A DNA stretch of 64,000 nt from an uncultured Mediterraneibacter sp. (GCA_944384505.1 CALWTQ010000001.1:124001-188000), one strand, 5' to 3'. Numbered from the stretch's first letter, positions 53,165 to 62,375 are shown. The notes: a model not told the origin generated them from the sequence alone. Program-made: numbers and translations.

Positions 53165-54715
53165 TCATTCTCTCGTATCCATCGGCCGCTCTCCTGTAAT
53201 TTTTTTATAGGTCTGTGAAAAATGACTGAAATTGTCAAACCCTACCATGGAAGCTATGATGCCGACAGGAAGCTGCGTTGTCTTTAGCAGAGTCTGCGCA
53301 TGTCTCATTTTTTGATTCAGTATATATTCTTTCAGCGAAAGTCCCAGTTCTTTTTTGAAAAGTTTTGACAGATAATCCGCATTCATATGCACCGCTTCCG
53401 CCACCTGATCCCTGCGGATCTCGTCTTTTAAATGTTCCTGTATGTATATCTGGGCAGCTTCGAGCACGTTGTCCGCACTTTCGCTCTCAGTGTTGGAAAA
53501 AGCCTCTACAATCCTGTCGATGAGCAGTTCCATTGACTCTACTGACCGGAAGCCGCTGTAATACAATTCAAAATCCCCCGGGGTAAGAAGGACTCTCTCC
53601 ATCAGATCATTCTCTGTCCCGGCTGCCAGATACGCGACCTGAAGAAAATCCGAATAAAACCGTTTCAGGTTTTCCCGGCTGAGGATTTTCCTTTCTCCCA
53701 TTTCCCGCAGGAACGTCTTTGCCTCCATGCCCGTCGTCCGGGAATATCCCTCCCTCAGCTGTTCTATCCAGCGGTTTTTATATACAAACCTGTATTTTAA
53801 ACTATTCTCCGTTTTCTCCCAGAACACGCCGGACCGCAGGGCAACATTTTCTCCCCTCATTTCACTTAATTCTTTCCAGGCATCCGGAATCTTTTTCCTA
53901 TCCTCTGTCTCAAAAATGTACGCTGCCATCTGAAAGGTGCTGTTCTGTCTGCACACATCCAGGAAAAACTCTATCTGTCTGGCAAGAAGCCTGCGGGGCA
54001 TCAGTTCCTCTCCCCAGATAATACTTGCATAAGTCTCTTCTCCCCAGTGGACTGTCAGATGTTTCTGTCCATACGGATTTAAAAGCTCATCCAGAACATT
54101 GTCAAGAGCAAACATCATCTGGGCGTCATTCCAGTGCTCCCTGCTCTCCTCCCGGCACGTCACCTGGAATGCTGCCGTCCAGAATCTCTTCCCTTCTTCC
54201 GGGAAAAGCTGCATGGAATCAAGTGTTCCGAATTCTGCTCTTTCACCGCTGACCGCAGAAAACAGAAGCGCCTCTGCAATACTCTGTCTGTTTACAGTAA
54301 TGTCCTTGCCAATATCGCTCAGAGAGCGGAGTACCTGATCTTTCCGCAGCCTGTCCACGGCATTCATAACGGATCTTCTTATGTCTTCGTATGATGCCGG
54401 CTGCAATATATAATCAACACTTCCCAGTTTTAACGCCTGCTGGGCATAAGTAAACTCCGCGTGAGCAGTAAGCATGATGCATCTGACTTCCAGCTTCTCA
54501 TTCTGAATCCACTCCAGCAGCTGCAGGCCGCTTTCATAAGGCATTTCTATATCACAGAGCATAACATCAATCCTGTTCATGCGCAGAAACTGCTTTGCCT
54601 CAACAGCACTGTACGCGCAGAATACTTTCTCAAATCCACACTCTTCCCAGTCAATACACTCCGCAATTCCATCCGCTACACTGCTCTGGTCGTCAACTAC
54701 CAGCAATTTCATCAC
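53165..54715 (-). CDS. YesN/AraC-type response regulator
   Basis: A 516-residue protein. The receiver domain begins LLVVDDQSSVADG and has the phosphate Asp in VMLCDIEMPYESGLQLL and a TAHAEFTYAQQAL segment (usual Lys of this family replaced by Gln in YILQPA). A 250-residue middle domain follows. The C-terminal AraC-type double helix-turn-helix starts near residue 415 (VAEAVHMNADYLSKLFKKELGLSLKEY and VGFDNFSHFSQTYKKITGERP). It should activate the neighbouring sugar operon. The start overlaps the kinase gene by 23 bp. Confidence 0.92.
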   Translation of the reverse strand: MMKLLVVDDQSSVADGIAECIDWEECGFEKVFCAYSAVEAKQFLRMNRIDVMLCDIEMPYESGLQLLEWIQNEKLEVRCIMLTAHAEFTYAQQALKLGSVDYILQPASYEDIRRSVMNAVDRLRKDQVLRSLSDIGKDITVNRQSIAEALLFSAVSGERAEFGTLDSMQLFPEEGKRFWTAAFQVTCREESREHWNDAQMMFALDNVLDELLNPYGQKHLTVHWGEETYASIIWGEELMPRRLLARQIEFFLDVCRQNSTFQMAAYIFETEDRKKIPDAWKELSEMRGENVALRSGVFWEKTENSLKYRFVYKNRWIEQLREGYSRTTGMEAKTFLREMGERKILSRENLKRFYSDFLQVAYLAAGTENDLMERVLLTPGDFELYYSGFRSVESMELLIDRIVEAFSNTESESADNVLEAAQIYIQEHLKDEIRRDQVAEAVHMNADYLSKLFKKELGLSLKEYILNQKMRHAQTLLKTTQLPVGIIASMVGFDNFSHFSQTYKKITGERPMDTRE

Positions 54716-56423
54716 GTTCCCTCCATTCTGCTGACTTCTGATCCGGATTATCCATAGGGAAATACATATCCGTCACGGCCCCTTCCTCATTCATAAAATA
54801 AATATAAAAGCCTTTTGGATATAACAGCCTGCACCTGTACACTACATTATAGATACCCACCCGCCCGTTCCTGTCATGGGTCAGATTTCCTTGATTGAGG
54901 AGCACAAGAGTTTTCCTTTCAAAGCCTTCTCCATTGTCGCGGAAAGTAAGATTCATACATTCTTTCCCTTCCAGTTTTATCCTTCTGGCCTTCACTGAGA
55001 TCTTAAGCGCTTTATCAGACATATTCGCATACCTGATACTGTTTTCCATAAAGGTCAGCAGACTGACCGGCGGGATCTGCACCCCTCTCAGTTCATCGGG
55101 AACATCCACACTCAGCAGCACAAGGCGCGAGAAATTATAGCGGTACAGCTCTGCGTAGTTCTCCAGATAATCCAGCTCCTGTCCGAGATCTATCTTTATC
55201 TGATTTACTGAAAACACATATCTGAGATGAGTCGAAAGCGTCATGATCGCGTTCTGGATCCCTTCAAACTGCTCTTTTTGCGCAAGAGCATAGATGTTTT
55301 TCAGGCAGTTCAGATAAAAATGCGGACGCATCTGGCTCTGGAGGTACATCATCTGGAATCTCTGAGATTCCAGCTCTTTCTCATACTGTTCGATCTGAAG
55401 CTTTTTAATCTGCATCATCATACTGTTAAATGTCTCATCCAGCTGGATGAATTCATGACATGACAGATCTTCACCGGTTCCAAACTCCTTTTTCCCTTCT
55501 CTGATCTCTTCCATTGTCCTCATCAGGATGTCTACCGGATGAAGTACAGAAGTCTGCATTCTCCTCCACACCTGTATAATCAGGGCAACCAATATAGCAG
55601 AGCACCCCGTCAGAATCACTGCCCAGATCCAGCCGGTTCCCGTAAGAGAACTATATTGCAGATCCAGTCCCACCTCAAGCGGCCCTACCGTCTGTCCTGA
55701 CATAATTATACGGCTCTGTGAGCCCATCGTTCCTCCTGCAGTGTTTCCCTCCTGATCCACAAAAAACAAACTGTAAGGTTCTATGCTTTCTTCATATCTG
55801 CTGATCACAAGATCCATGTCAAAAACAGCTGTACACCATACATCCTCATAACGTATCGTCTTATATAAAAGTAAAAAGCCGGCTCTTGCGGTAAATTCCC
55901 ACGCTCCGGCACTTTCTTCCGAAACTAATTTTTCTGTAAACTCATTTCTAATAAGTTTTTTGAAATTATATAGTTCTCTCGCCCCCATTGTACCGCTTCC
56001 ATAGCTCAAATATTCTATGTCATTTACACTGCTGTACAGGACCAATGCGTTCAAATCCGTACAGGCTTCCATCTGTATCTCAAAGTCTTCCTCCATTGCT
56101 TTTTGATCGTGGAAGGCAGCCATCTCCCCCTCCCATACTCCAAGACGGTGAAACTCTGCGCTGTCAAGCAGAAGCGATACCATATAATTATCAATTCTGT
56201 CCATCTGGGACTGAATGTCCGTAACGATCAGATTCAATGAGCTGCTGCCTAAGTTTTCCGTTTCCCTTCTGATTCCGTGAATCATAAAAAGCCATGCAGC
56301 AGTCAGAAGAGCGATCAGCGCAATGATAAGAGCTAAAGTATTTGTTTTCAGGATTTTCTTTACAGATCTGTTATTTCCCATCATTTTCACCGTTTTCTCT
56401 GTCTTATCGCATACATTTATCAC
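54693..56423 (-). CDS. YesM-type sensor histidine kinase
   Basis: A 576-residue protein. Membrane helices near 28-50 and 265-290 flank an outside sensor domain. A HAMP-like segment follows. The His_kinase box of the LytS/YesM kind is QMRPHFYLNCLKNIYAL, and the ATPase domain carries SLLTFMENSIRYANMSDKA and FRDNGEGFERKTL. It should phosphorylate the AraC-type regulator next to it. The first ATG (56423) and the ATG at 56384 are both possible starts, neither with a strong ribosome site. Confidence 0.92.
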   Translation of the reverse strand: MINVCDKTEKTVKMMGNNRSVKKILKTNTLALIIALIALLTAAWLFMIHGIRRETENLGSSSLNLIVTDIQSQMDRIDNYMVSLLLDSAEFHRLGVWEGEMAAFHDQKAMEEDFEIQMEACTDLNALVLYSSVNDIEYLSYGSGTMGARELYNFKKLIRNEFTEKLVSEESAGAWEFTARAGFLLLYKTIRYEDVWCTAVFDMDLVISRYEESIEPYSLFFVDQEGNTAGGTMGSQSRIIMSGQTVGPLEVGLDLQYSSLTGTGWIWAVILTGCSAILVALIIQVWRRMQTSVLHPVDILMRTMEEIREGKKEFGTGEDLSCHEFIQLDETFNSMMMQIKKLQIEQYEKELESQRFQMMYLQSQMRPHFYLNCLKNIYALAQKEQFEGIQNAIMTLSTHLRYVFSVNQIKIDLGQELDYLENYAELYRYNFSRLVLLSVDVPDELRGVQIPPVSLLTFMENSIRYANMSDKALKISVKARRIKLEGKECMNLTFRDNGEGFERKTLVLLNQGNLTHDRNGRVGIYNVVYRCRLLYPKGFYIYFMNEEGAVTDMYFPMDNPDQKSAEWRERDEIAGS

Positions 56424-56523
56424 TTATCAGAATATTCTAACAGAAAATTCAAAATAAGAAAATAACAATTTCTGACATTTTCACCCCTGGATCATACGCT
56501 CAAAATATCCACTCCACTTCCGG

Positions 56524-56862
56524 CAGCTATATATTCGCTGACTCCCGGTTTGAAAAGCTCAGAAAACAGCCCCATTTCGAGAAAAATTCTGCGGGGATGG
56601 GGGATGGCGACGGGCGCCTTCGGAAGGGGATTAGTGAAAGTTAAGGCTGCGACGACAGACGTTAGGGCTGACGGTGGAATTGTCTGAGCGAATGCGAGTT
56701 GTCCACCGTCAGCCCTTGTATTTAGTCTGTCGCCGCAGCTTTTAGTTTCACTTATCCCCTGGAGTGAAGCCCGGAGCCATCCCCCATCCCCGCAGAATAC
56801 GTCTCAAAAATAGTCCCTGTTTTCGGACGTTTTTCAAAAGGACGTTAGTGATCTATATAGCA
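56524..56862. repeat. Palindromic intergenic repeat, copy D (module 1 alone, inverted)
   Basis: A 339-bp hairpin that matches the reverse complement of module 1 of copy B along its full length. Outer arms: GCGGGGATGGGGGATGGC with GCCATCCCCCATCCCCGC. Inner arms: AGACGTTAGGGCTGACGGTG with CCGTCAGCCC. The apex is TTGTCTGAGCGAATGCGAGT. Base changes between copies fall on both sides of the stem (ATGGAGGAT versus ATGGGGGAT), keeping the pairing. The right end gives the stop codon of the CoA-disulfide reductase-like gene. Confidence 0.88.
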
Positions 56863-58481
56863 GTCACATCGTTAAAGGCAGTCGCCCCTTCGAGCACAAC
56901 TGTATTCTCATACCCATAATACCGCATCCTGTTCTGGAGGAAGTACGCCCTTTTTCCTCTCGCGCACACAAGGAGGAGTTTTTCTTTTTTATCCAGGCCT
57001 TCAATTTCCCCGTTTACCTCTGAAAGATTTACATAAAAGGCTCCCGGAATCGACGGAACCGGCAGTACGTCCACAACTCTGTACCCTTCTGCTTTCCCCG
57101 CCGCGTACTCGGCCGGAGTCATGCTCACGAATTTGCCGTCCAGCTTATTGATCAGGACATAGACAGCCTGCACGAAGGGATGAATCGCTGTGGAGAACGG
57201 CGGTGCATATGCAAAGTCTGCATTTTCAAAGTCTTCCAGAACTGCGCCCATGTTAATTCCCATGACTGCGATATCCACCATCTTGTCTACTGCTCCCGGA
57301 CCGAATACCTGTACTCCCAGAAGCTTTCTGGATGTCCTGTCCGCGATCAGTTTGGTGATAAAGAAAGCGGCGTCCGGGTAGTAATGCGCTTTATCGTCTG
57401 TTGGCACAAGAACCGTCTCTACATCATATCCGGCTTCCCGCGCCTGAGCTTCTGTAAGGCCGGTACGCCCGATATTAAGCCCGGGCAGTTTCACCACACC
57501 GGTTCCCAGTACGCCGGGATAAGTTTTCTGCTCTCCCGCAATGATCTGAGCCAGAGTGCGTCCCTCCAGGTTCGCGGAGGATCCCATGGGCGACCACTGT
57601 CTCTTTCCGGTGATCCGATTTGTCACCATCACGCAGTCTCCCGCCGCGTATACGTCATCCAGGCTGGTCTTCATCTGATTGTCTACAAGGATTGTTCCTT
57701 TGAACATCTCGATTCCTGTATCCTTGAGGAATTCCGTGTTCGGCCGGATTCCTGCTGCCATAATGAGCATTTCGCAGGGCAGAGTTCCAGCAGAGGTCTT
57801 TACCCCTGTCACTTTGTCCTCCCCCAGGACAGCCTCAGCGCTCGTTCCGGTGAGGACATTGATCCCTGCATTCACCAGATGCTTCTTCGCATATTCAGCC
57901 ATTTCCGGGTCAAGAATGTTGGGCAGGATCTGGGCCGCAAAGTCAATCACGGTTACTTCGATTCCTCTTGCCTGCAGGTTCTCCGCGGCCTCCAGGCCGA
58001 TAAATCCCGCGCCGATCACAACCGCTTTCTTTACATTATTTGATTCTATGTACGCGCGCATTCCGTCTGCATCGTCCGGCGTCCGCATCCTGAAGACTCC
58101 ATTCAGATCCTTTCCCTCAATGGGAAGCTCAGCCGGCGACGCCCCCACCGCGATCACCAGTTTATCGTAGGAGCAGGACTCTTCTTCACCGCTCCGCACG
58201 TTCTTGAGCACGACTTTTTTATTCCGGGCGTCCAGTGCGACTGCCTCTTTTCCTGTCTGTACTTCAACTCCCGTGAGCCCGGAGTACTGCTGCGGTGTAT
58301 TTACAATCAGCTCATCCCTGCTCCCGATGAAGCCTCCTACGTAATACGGAAGCCCGCACCCCGCGTAGGAGATGTCCGTGTCTCTGGTAATCACTGTCAC
58401 ATCGATGCTTCTGTCTTCTCTTTTTAATTTCGCCGCTGTTTTTGTTCCGGCCGCAACTCCGCCGATGATCAATACTTTCAT
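56853..58481 (-). CDS. CoA-disulfide reductase-like FAD/NAD oxidoreductase with rhodanese domain
   Basis: A 542-residue protein. The FAD site (IIGGVAAGTKTAAKL), the active Cys42 in SYAGCGLPYY and the NAD site (VVIGAGFIGLEAAENL) are complete, as is AGDCVMV. The last 90 residues form a rhodanese domain with the Cys in LLVCARGKRAY. Enzymes with this build reduce CoA disulfides or CoA persulfides and polysulfides. It ends inside the right end of repeat copy D, whose bases supply the TAG. DUF134 lies upstream and overlaps by one base. Confidence 0.93.
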   Translation of the reverse strand: MKVLIIGGVAAGTKTAAKLKREDRSIDVTVITRDTDISYAGCGLPYYVGGFIGSRDELIVNTPQQYSGLTGVEVQTGKEAVALDARNKKVVLKNVRSGEEESCSYDKLVIAVGASPAELPIEGKDLNGVFRMRTPDDADGMRAYIESNNVKKAVVIGAGFIGLEAAENLQARGIEVTVIDFAAQILPNILDPEMAEYAKKHLVNAGINVLTGTSAEAVLGEDKVTGVKTSAGTLPCEMLIMAAGIRPNTEFLKDTGIEMFKGTILVDNQMKTSLDDVYAAGDCVMVTNRITGKRQWSPMGSSANLEGRTLAQIIAGEQKTYPGVLGTGVVKLPGLNIGRTGLTEAQAREAGYDVETVLVPTDDKAHYYPDAAFFITKLIADRTSRKLLGVQVFGPGAVDKMVDIAVMGINMGAVLEDFENADFAYAPPFSTAIHPFVQAVYVLINKLDGKFVSMTPAEYAAGKAEGYRVVDVLPVPSIPGAFYVNLSEVNGEIEGLDKKEKLLLVCARGKRAYFLQNRMRYYGYENTVVLEGATAFNDVTAI

Positions 58482-58855
58482 TATTCGCCATCCTCCTGAT
58501 ATTTTCCTGTCAGTTCCCGCTTTTTATGACAGCAATGCTCTTCCCCTTCGCACTCCGGCTTTATCGCGGGACATACAAAGACGTCCCCGCCTCCTATTGT
58601 CATCATTCTGCCGTTGACCAGCATATCCGCAATTTTTTCCCTTGCCCCATCGTAAATCCTTGTCACTGTGGGCCGCGATACACCCATTCTCTTCGCGCAC
58701 TGCTCCTGGGTCATCTGCATGTAATCCAGAAGACGTATTACTTCATACTCGTCATAGGTAAGATTAATGCTTCCCGTCCCTTTACTTCCTTCCGGCGAGA
58801 AACCTTTCACCGCCGGTATGGAGCAGATACACCTTTGTTTTTGTGGTCTTGGCAT
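58481..58855 (-). CDS. DUF134 family DNA-binding protein
   Basis: A 124-residue protein. It begins MPRPQKQRCICSIP, the DUF134 signature, and carries a helix-turn-helix of the sigma-70 region 4 kind (MTQEQCAKRMGVSRPTVTRIYDGAREKIAD). Cys-rich tails (CEGEEHCCHKK and CICSIP) could bind metal or a cluster. It probably regulates its own operon with the CoA-disulfide reductase-like gene, which starts one base before its stop. Confidence 0.88.
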   Translation of the reverse strand: MPRPQKQRCICSIPAVKGFSPEGSKGTGSINLTYDEYEVIRLLDYMQMTQEQCAKRMGVSRPTVTRIYDGAREKIADMLVNGRMMTIGGGDVFVCPAIKPECEGEEHCCHKKRELTGKYQEDGE

Positions 58856-58902
58856 AGTTTTCCTTCCTTTCCACTATCAATGCTGCCCGGATACCTGACT
58901 CT

Positions 58903-58930
58903 ATTATACACAATTATGAACATATGTCAA
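58903..58930 (-). promoter_or_regulatory. Promoter of the DUF134-oxidoreductase operon
   Basis: On the minus strand a consensus TTGACA (58925-58930) and TATAAT (58903-58908) are 16 bp apart. The imperfect palindrome TGACATATGTTCA overlaps the -35 box and spacer. The start codon is about 45 bp downstream. Confidence 0.7.
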
Positions 58931-59114
58931 TATCATTTATCTCAGGAGCAAATATCTGAAGCATTATATTTTTAATATTATTTTAATCTAATCTATGTAA
59001 AATCTAAGTAAATTCGGATCGAAACCCGACTTTACTCCGGATGGAGCATACGCAATGCATAATTGCCAGTCACAAAAATATAATAAAATATTAAGATAAG
59101 GAGTGTTTAACATA

Positions 59115-60038
59115 ATGATTGCATGGGATAAAAAATATGAGATGGGAATCGCGGAGCTCGACTATGAGCATAAGAAACTTTTTCAGATTGCAGAACGGAT
59201 TCTTGAGCGGATCCGTACCAGAGACAACGAAACATTCATGCGCATGTTTATCGTACAGGAGGGATTGAATTATCTGCAGGGATATTTCTCCCGCCATGCC
59301 AAACGCGAAGAAGAATATATGCGTGAGAACGGATACGAAGGCTATGAACTGCACAAAATGCAGCACGATGACTTTGAAAAAATACAATTGGAAAAATATC
59401 GGAAAATCGTGAAAAGCGGTACCTGCAGCAAAGAGGACGCATGGGACTTTGTCTGCAGCGGAATCGGCTGGCTACTGGAGCACATCACAACAGCTGACAT
59501 GGCCATTGTAGGAAAAGGCGTTTATACTCCCCGGGTAAAAACTGATATTAATACAGAGACATTGGAAAGAGAAGCAAATCTGCTTCTTACTTCTACATTA
59601 AATTCGCAGGCGCACGCTAAAATCGTGAGCACAAATTACGCCGGAGAGTCTTTCGGAAAAACGATATGTCAAAAAATCATTTATGAAAAAAACGGAAGAC
59701 AGATTACCGCCATCGCCGGCGTCGAACGGTCTTTTCTCCTTGATTTTGCGAAAACGCTTTACGGGGAAAAGACAGAGGATGAGATGGATCTGGTATTAGC
59801 CACACTGGAAACGTTTGGCGCCCGGTTTTGGATTACACTGAGCAGGCAGTTAACCGGCGATACTGAAAAGATCGACGTCAAAGACAATAGTTTTCTGATC
59901 AGGGCCCGTATCCCTGAAGAGCTGAAAAATATGAAGCCGACTACATCAGTACTGTTTACTTCCGATAAGGGAAAATTTTTCGTTGCCTGCGATTCCGACC
60001 AGCTTTTCCTTCCAAGAGAAAAGGAATCCGTGTATTAG
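59115..60038 (+). CDS. Bacteriohemerythrin fused to a CheX-like domain
   Basis: About 307 residues. Residues 1-135 are a hemerythrin four-helix bundle; the iron ligands can be followed as His19 (LDYEHKKLF), the HAKREEEYM helix with HKMQHDDF, and LLEHITTADM. The rest reads like a CheX-type phosphatase domain: GRQITAIAGVERSFLLDFAKTLYGEK, EDEMDLVLATLETFGARFW. The CheX catalytic ExxN pair is E without N, so phosphatase action is doubtful. Hemerythrins bind O2 reversibly. The ATG at 59115 has AAGGAG 11 bp before; a GTG at 59103 is the alternative. It stands alone between terminators. Confidence 0.82.
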   Translation: MIAWDKKYEMGIAELDYEHKKLFQIAERILERIRTRDNETFMRMFIVQEGLNYLQGYFSRHAKREEEYMRENGYEGYELHKMQHDDFEKIQLEKYRKIVKSGTCSKEDAWDFVCSGIGWLLEHITTADMAIVGKGVYTPRVKTDINTETLEREANLLLTSTLNSQAHAKIVSTNYAGESFGKTICQKIIYEKNGRQITAIAGVERSFLLDFAKTLYGEKTEDEMDLVLATLETFGARFWITLSRQLTGDTEKIDVKDNSFLIRARIPEELKNMKPTTSVLFTSDKGKFFVACDSDQLFLPREKESVY

Positions 60039-60057
60039 ACCCTCCTTTTCTGCCTGA

Positions 60058-60095
60058 AATCAGAAAACAGACTCTTCGGAGTCTGTTTTCTGATT
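60058..60095. terminator. Bidirectional intrinsic terminator
   Basis: Perfect 17-bp arms AATCAGAAAACAGACTC (60058-60074) and GAGTCTGTTTTCTGATT (60079-60095) with a TTCG tetraloop. It stands between the hemerythrin gene and the dehydrogenase gene, which converge. Confidence 0.85.
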
Positions 60096-60146
60096 CACTA
60101 TATGCAATCGACAAAACCATTCATCAAAGGCACATCCTGCAGATCT

Positions 60147-61178
60147 TTAAATATACCAATGCATCGGGTACGCCATATACTCAATCGGCTCCAGTTTATC
60201 CACGGTCACATATCCCGCCGGCGCTCTTAAGAGACTCGGGATCCGGTTTACGATCGTCGCGCATGTATGCTCAACAGTCGCAGGCTTCACAACGTGGAAT
60301 TCCGTATCCGGCTCGCCGATGATCTTCCAGTCGCACATATCACCGTCATCCGGTCCATACACCTTGCCGATGCACTGTGTCTCGAGGATAATTCCCTGAT
60401 TGGTCTCCGTCGTTACAACAGCGCTCATGCCGATGCAGTTTCCTTTCGGAATCGTCTCTCCCAGTGTCTCTGAGTAAAGATCCTTGTCATAGAAATACGG
60501 AACACATTTCTGTGTACTGGACTTCACGCTCAGTCCCAGTTTATTCGCCAGGGATTCATTGGAATTCCACACATACGCCGGTACAATCTCCTCCGGATGC
60601 GCCACTTCCGCTTCAAACTGTTCCGGAGTGAATCCTGCTCCGTGCGCCTTTGCCAGAGCCAGGCCGTAATCCTCTACATTATAGCTCACCGCGCCCTCAA
60701 TCTTTTTGATGCTGTGGCATCCGGAAGCCACCTGAGCGATCATATTCACCCAGAAAATGTCCTGCATCCCGCTTCCCGCGATGGTGCATCCGTTCTCTTT
60801 CGCCAGCTTATCCAGACGGTTTGTCTCCGGCGCAGCTGTCGTCCACGGGTATATTGCCTCTTCACATGTAGTAATCACGTTAATTCCGCGCTTTACACAG
60901 TCTTCGAACATCTTATAGCAGTCCTTCACAAAGCTGAACAGCGTCACTACAGCGACATCCGCGTCACAGTGATCCAGCACTTCATCCGCATTGTCAGAAA
61001 TCAGGATTCCTGTCTTCACGCCAAGTCCGGCATAATCACCCACATCCATGCCTACAACTTCAGGATTCACATCGATTGCTCCTACAATCTCCGCGCCGTT
61101 TTCATACAGGTAACGCAGGGTATACTTTGCCATCTTTCCGCATCCATACTGAACGACTCTGATCTTCTCATTTACCAT
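60147..61178 (-). CDS. 2,4-diaminopentanoate dehydrogenase-like protein
   Basis: A 343-residue NAD(P)-dependent enzyme. The Rossmann fold begins [18 protein letters not shown], followed by [22 protein letters not shown]. The family resemblance is to DapB-like dehydrogenases, of which clostridial 2,4-diaminopentanoate dehydrogenase (ornithine breakdown) is the best known; it includes [10 protein letters not shown] and [12 protein letters not shown]. The ornithine aminomutase partners are absent here, so the substrate is uncertain. AAGGAGGAG stands upstream of the ATG. It forms a single-gene unit. Confidence 0.82.
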   Translation of the reverse strand: MVNEKIRVVQYGCGKMAKYTLRYLYENGAEIVGAIDVNPEVVGMDVGDYAGLGVKTGILISDNADEVLDHCDADVAVVTLFSFVKDCYKMFEDCVKRGINVITTCEEAIYPWTTAAPETNRLDKLAKENGCTIAGSGMQDIFWVNMIAQVASGCHSIKKIEGAVSYNVEDYGLALAKAHGAGFTPEQFEAEVAHPEEIVPAYVWNSNESLANKLGLSVKSSTQKCVPYFYDKDLYSETLGETIPKGNCIGMSAVVTTETNQGIILETQCIGKVYGPDDGDMCDWKIIGEPDTEFHVVKPATVEHTCATIVNRIPSLLRAPAGYVTVDKLEPIEYMAYPMHWYI

Positions 61179-61338
61179 AAGTGAACTCCTCCTTGTTATG
61201 TGTTTTCCCGGACTCCGGAGGATTAATCCAGTTATCTCCGGACATCTGCCGGGCTGTTTTCTTATGGTTTTATTGTAAAGCCTCCTGCCGGGATAGAGTC
61301 AACCCTGTTTTCCCGGTTATATTCATAACGGTAACATT

Positions 61339-62214
61339 TCAGCCCGCGCCATTCGTAAAACCGCACTGCTGCTTGAAACGATGTTCACCGAAAGCGACCG
61401 GCACCTGCAGCCTGAGGAACATGCCTCTCTTGTCTGAGCTCAGCACCGGAAGCTCCGCCAGGACCTCGCATATATAGTCCCCGGCCACCTGCATGTCATG
61501 TTCTCTGATATATCCCGCAAGCCTCTGTATATACTCAGTCTCTTTGTCAAAATCATCGCAGTAAATGCACGCAAACATACTCACCGGGATCGTCTTGAAA
61601 CAATCTTTCTTACATTCTTGATCGATAAACACAAATATCTTATCCGACACATAATTCTCTTTTAGGAAGTTCTCCCTGGCAATGGTTGTACCCGCATTAT
61701 AATAGTAATATTCCGGGATTCCCTGACGTATCATTTCTTTTTTCAGAACCTTAAGAATATTCTCATAGCTCTCTATCCCGTACTCATAGAAATTCACATC
61801 TGTATGGCAGGCATATATCTTCCTCTCTTCAATATATTCCAGCGTGATCATGCCATCTCCCGGAGACTTCAAGTAACGGTCATAACAGTCCATCATCCGC
61901 TTTACGGCTTTCTTCTTCTGACAGAGCGTCTCTATCTCCTTGTCGATATCTCCAAGATGCTGGTGAAGCACCTGGTCTAAAAGCCGAAGATCGCCGCGCT
62001 TAAACACCTCCCGGATCTCTTTGAGCGTCATGCCCGTGGACTTCATATAATGAATCATATCAAGTCTTGCGCTCTGCCGCACATCGTAATACCTGTATCC
62101 TGTCTCCTCATTTACTTCTACGGGCCTTAAGATTTCCATCTCATCATAAAGCCTGAGAGTCTGCACACTCACCTGATTCAGCCGTGCCATCTTTCCGATG
62201 CTGAGCTTCTCCAC
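61339..62214 (-). CDS. MerR-family regulator with effector-binding domain
   Basis: A 291-residue protein. The MerR winged helix is complete (KLSIGKMARLNQVSVQTLRLYDEMEIL and GYRYYDVRQSARLDMI), then the dimer coiled coil, and from about residue 125 a GyrI/BmrR-like effector domain with Tyr/Phe-rich strands (YIEERKIYACHTDVNFYEYG). Such regulators bind bulky organic ligands and twist the promoter to activate efflux or detoxification genes. The target is not obvious; no transporter is adjacent. Confidence 0.9.
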   Translation of the reverse strand: MEKLSIGKMARLNQVSVQTLRLYDEMEILRPVEVNEETGYRYYDVRQSARLDMIHYMKSTGMTLKEIREVFKRGDLRLLDQVLHQHLGDIDKEIETLCQKKKAVKRMMDCYDRYLKSPGDGMITLEYIEERKIYACHTDVNFYEYGIESYENILKVLKKEMIRQGIPEYYYYNAGTTIARENFLKENYVSDKIFVFIDQECKKDCFKTIPVSMFACIYCDDFDKETEYIQRLAGYIREHDMQVAGDYICEVLAELPVLSSDKRGMFLRLQVPVAFGEHRFKQQCGFTNGAG

Positions 62215-62325
62215 TCAATCACCCCCCGTCCAACGTTTCGGATCCCGAATCGAGACCCATACACGAATAAGATTGTGTTTATTTTAACAGAAAACTCTCC
62301 TCCAGCAGAAGAGTTTTTTAAAAAA

Positions 62326-62365
62326 AGAGGCTGACCTCCGGGAAATCATCCCGGCGTCAGCCTCT
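62326..62365 (-). terminator. Intrinsic terminator after rpsR
   Basis: On the minus strand AGAGGCTGAC (62356-62365) and GTCAGCCTCT (62326-62335) form a stem with an inner GCCGGG...CCCGG part, then TTTTTTT. Confidence 0.85.
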
Positions 62366-62375
62366 GTCGTCTCAA

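Noticed and set aside
58980..59100. c-di-GMP or other riboswitch before the hemerythrin gene
   Set aside because: The leader has a CGGAT...CGAAACCCG segment, but the conserved GEMM core is not present.
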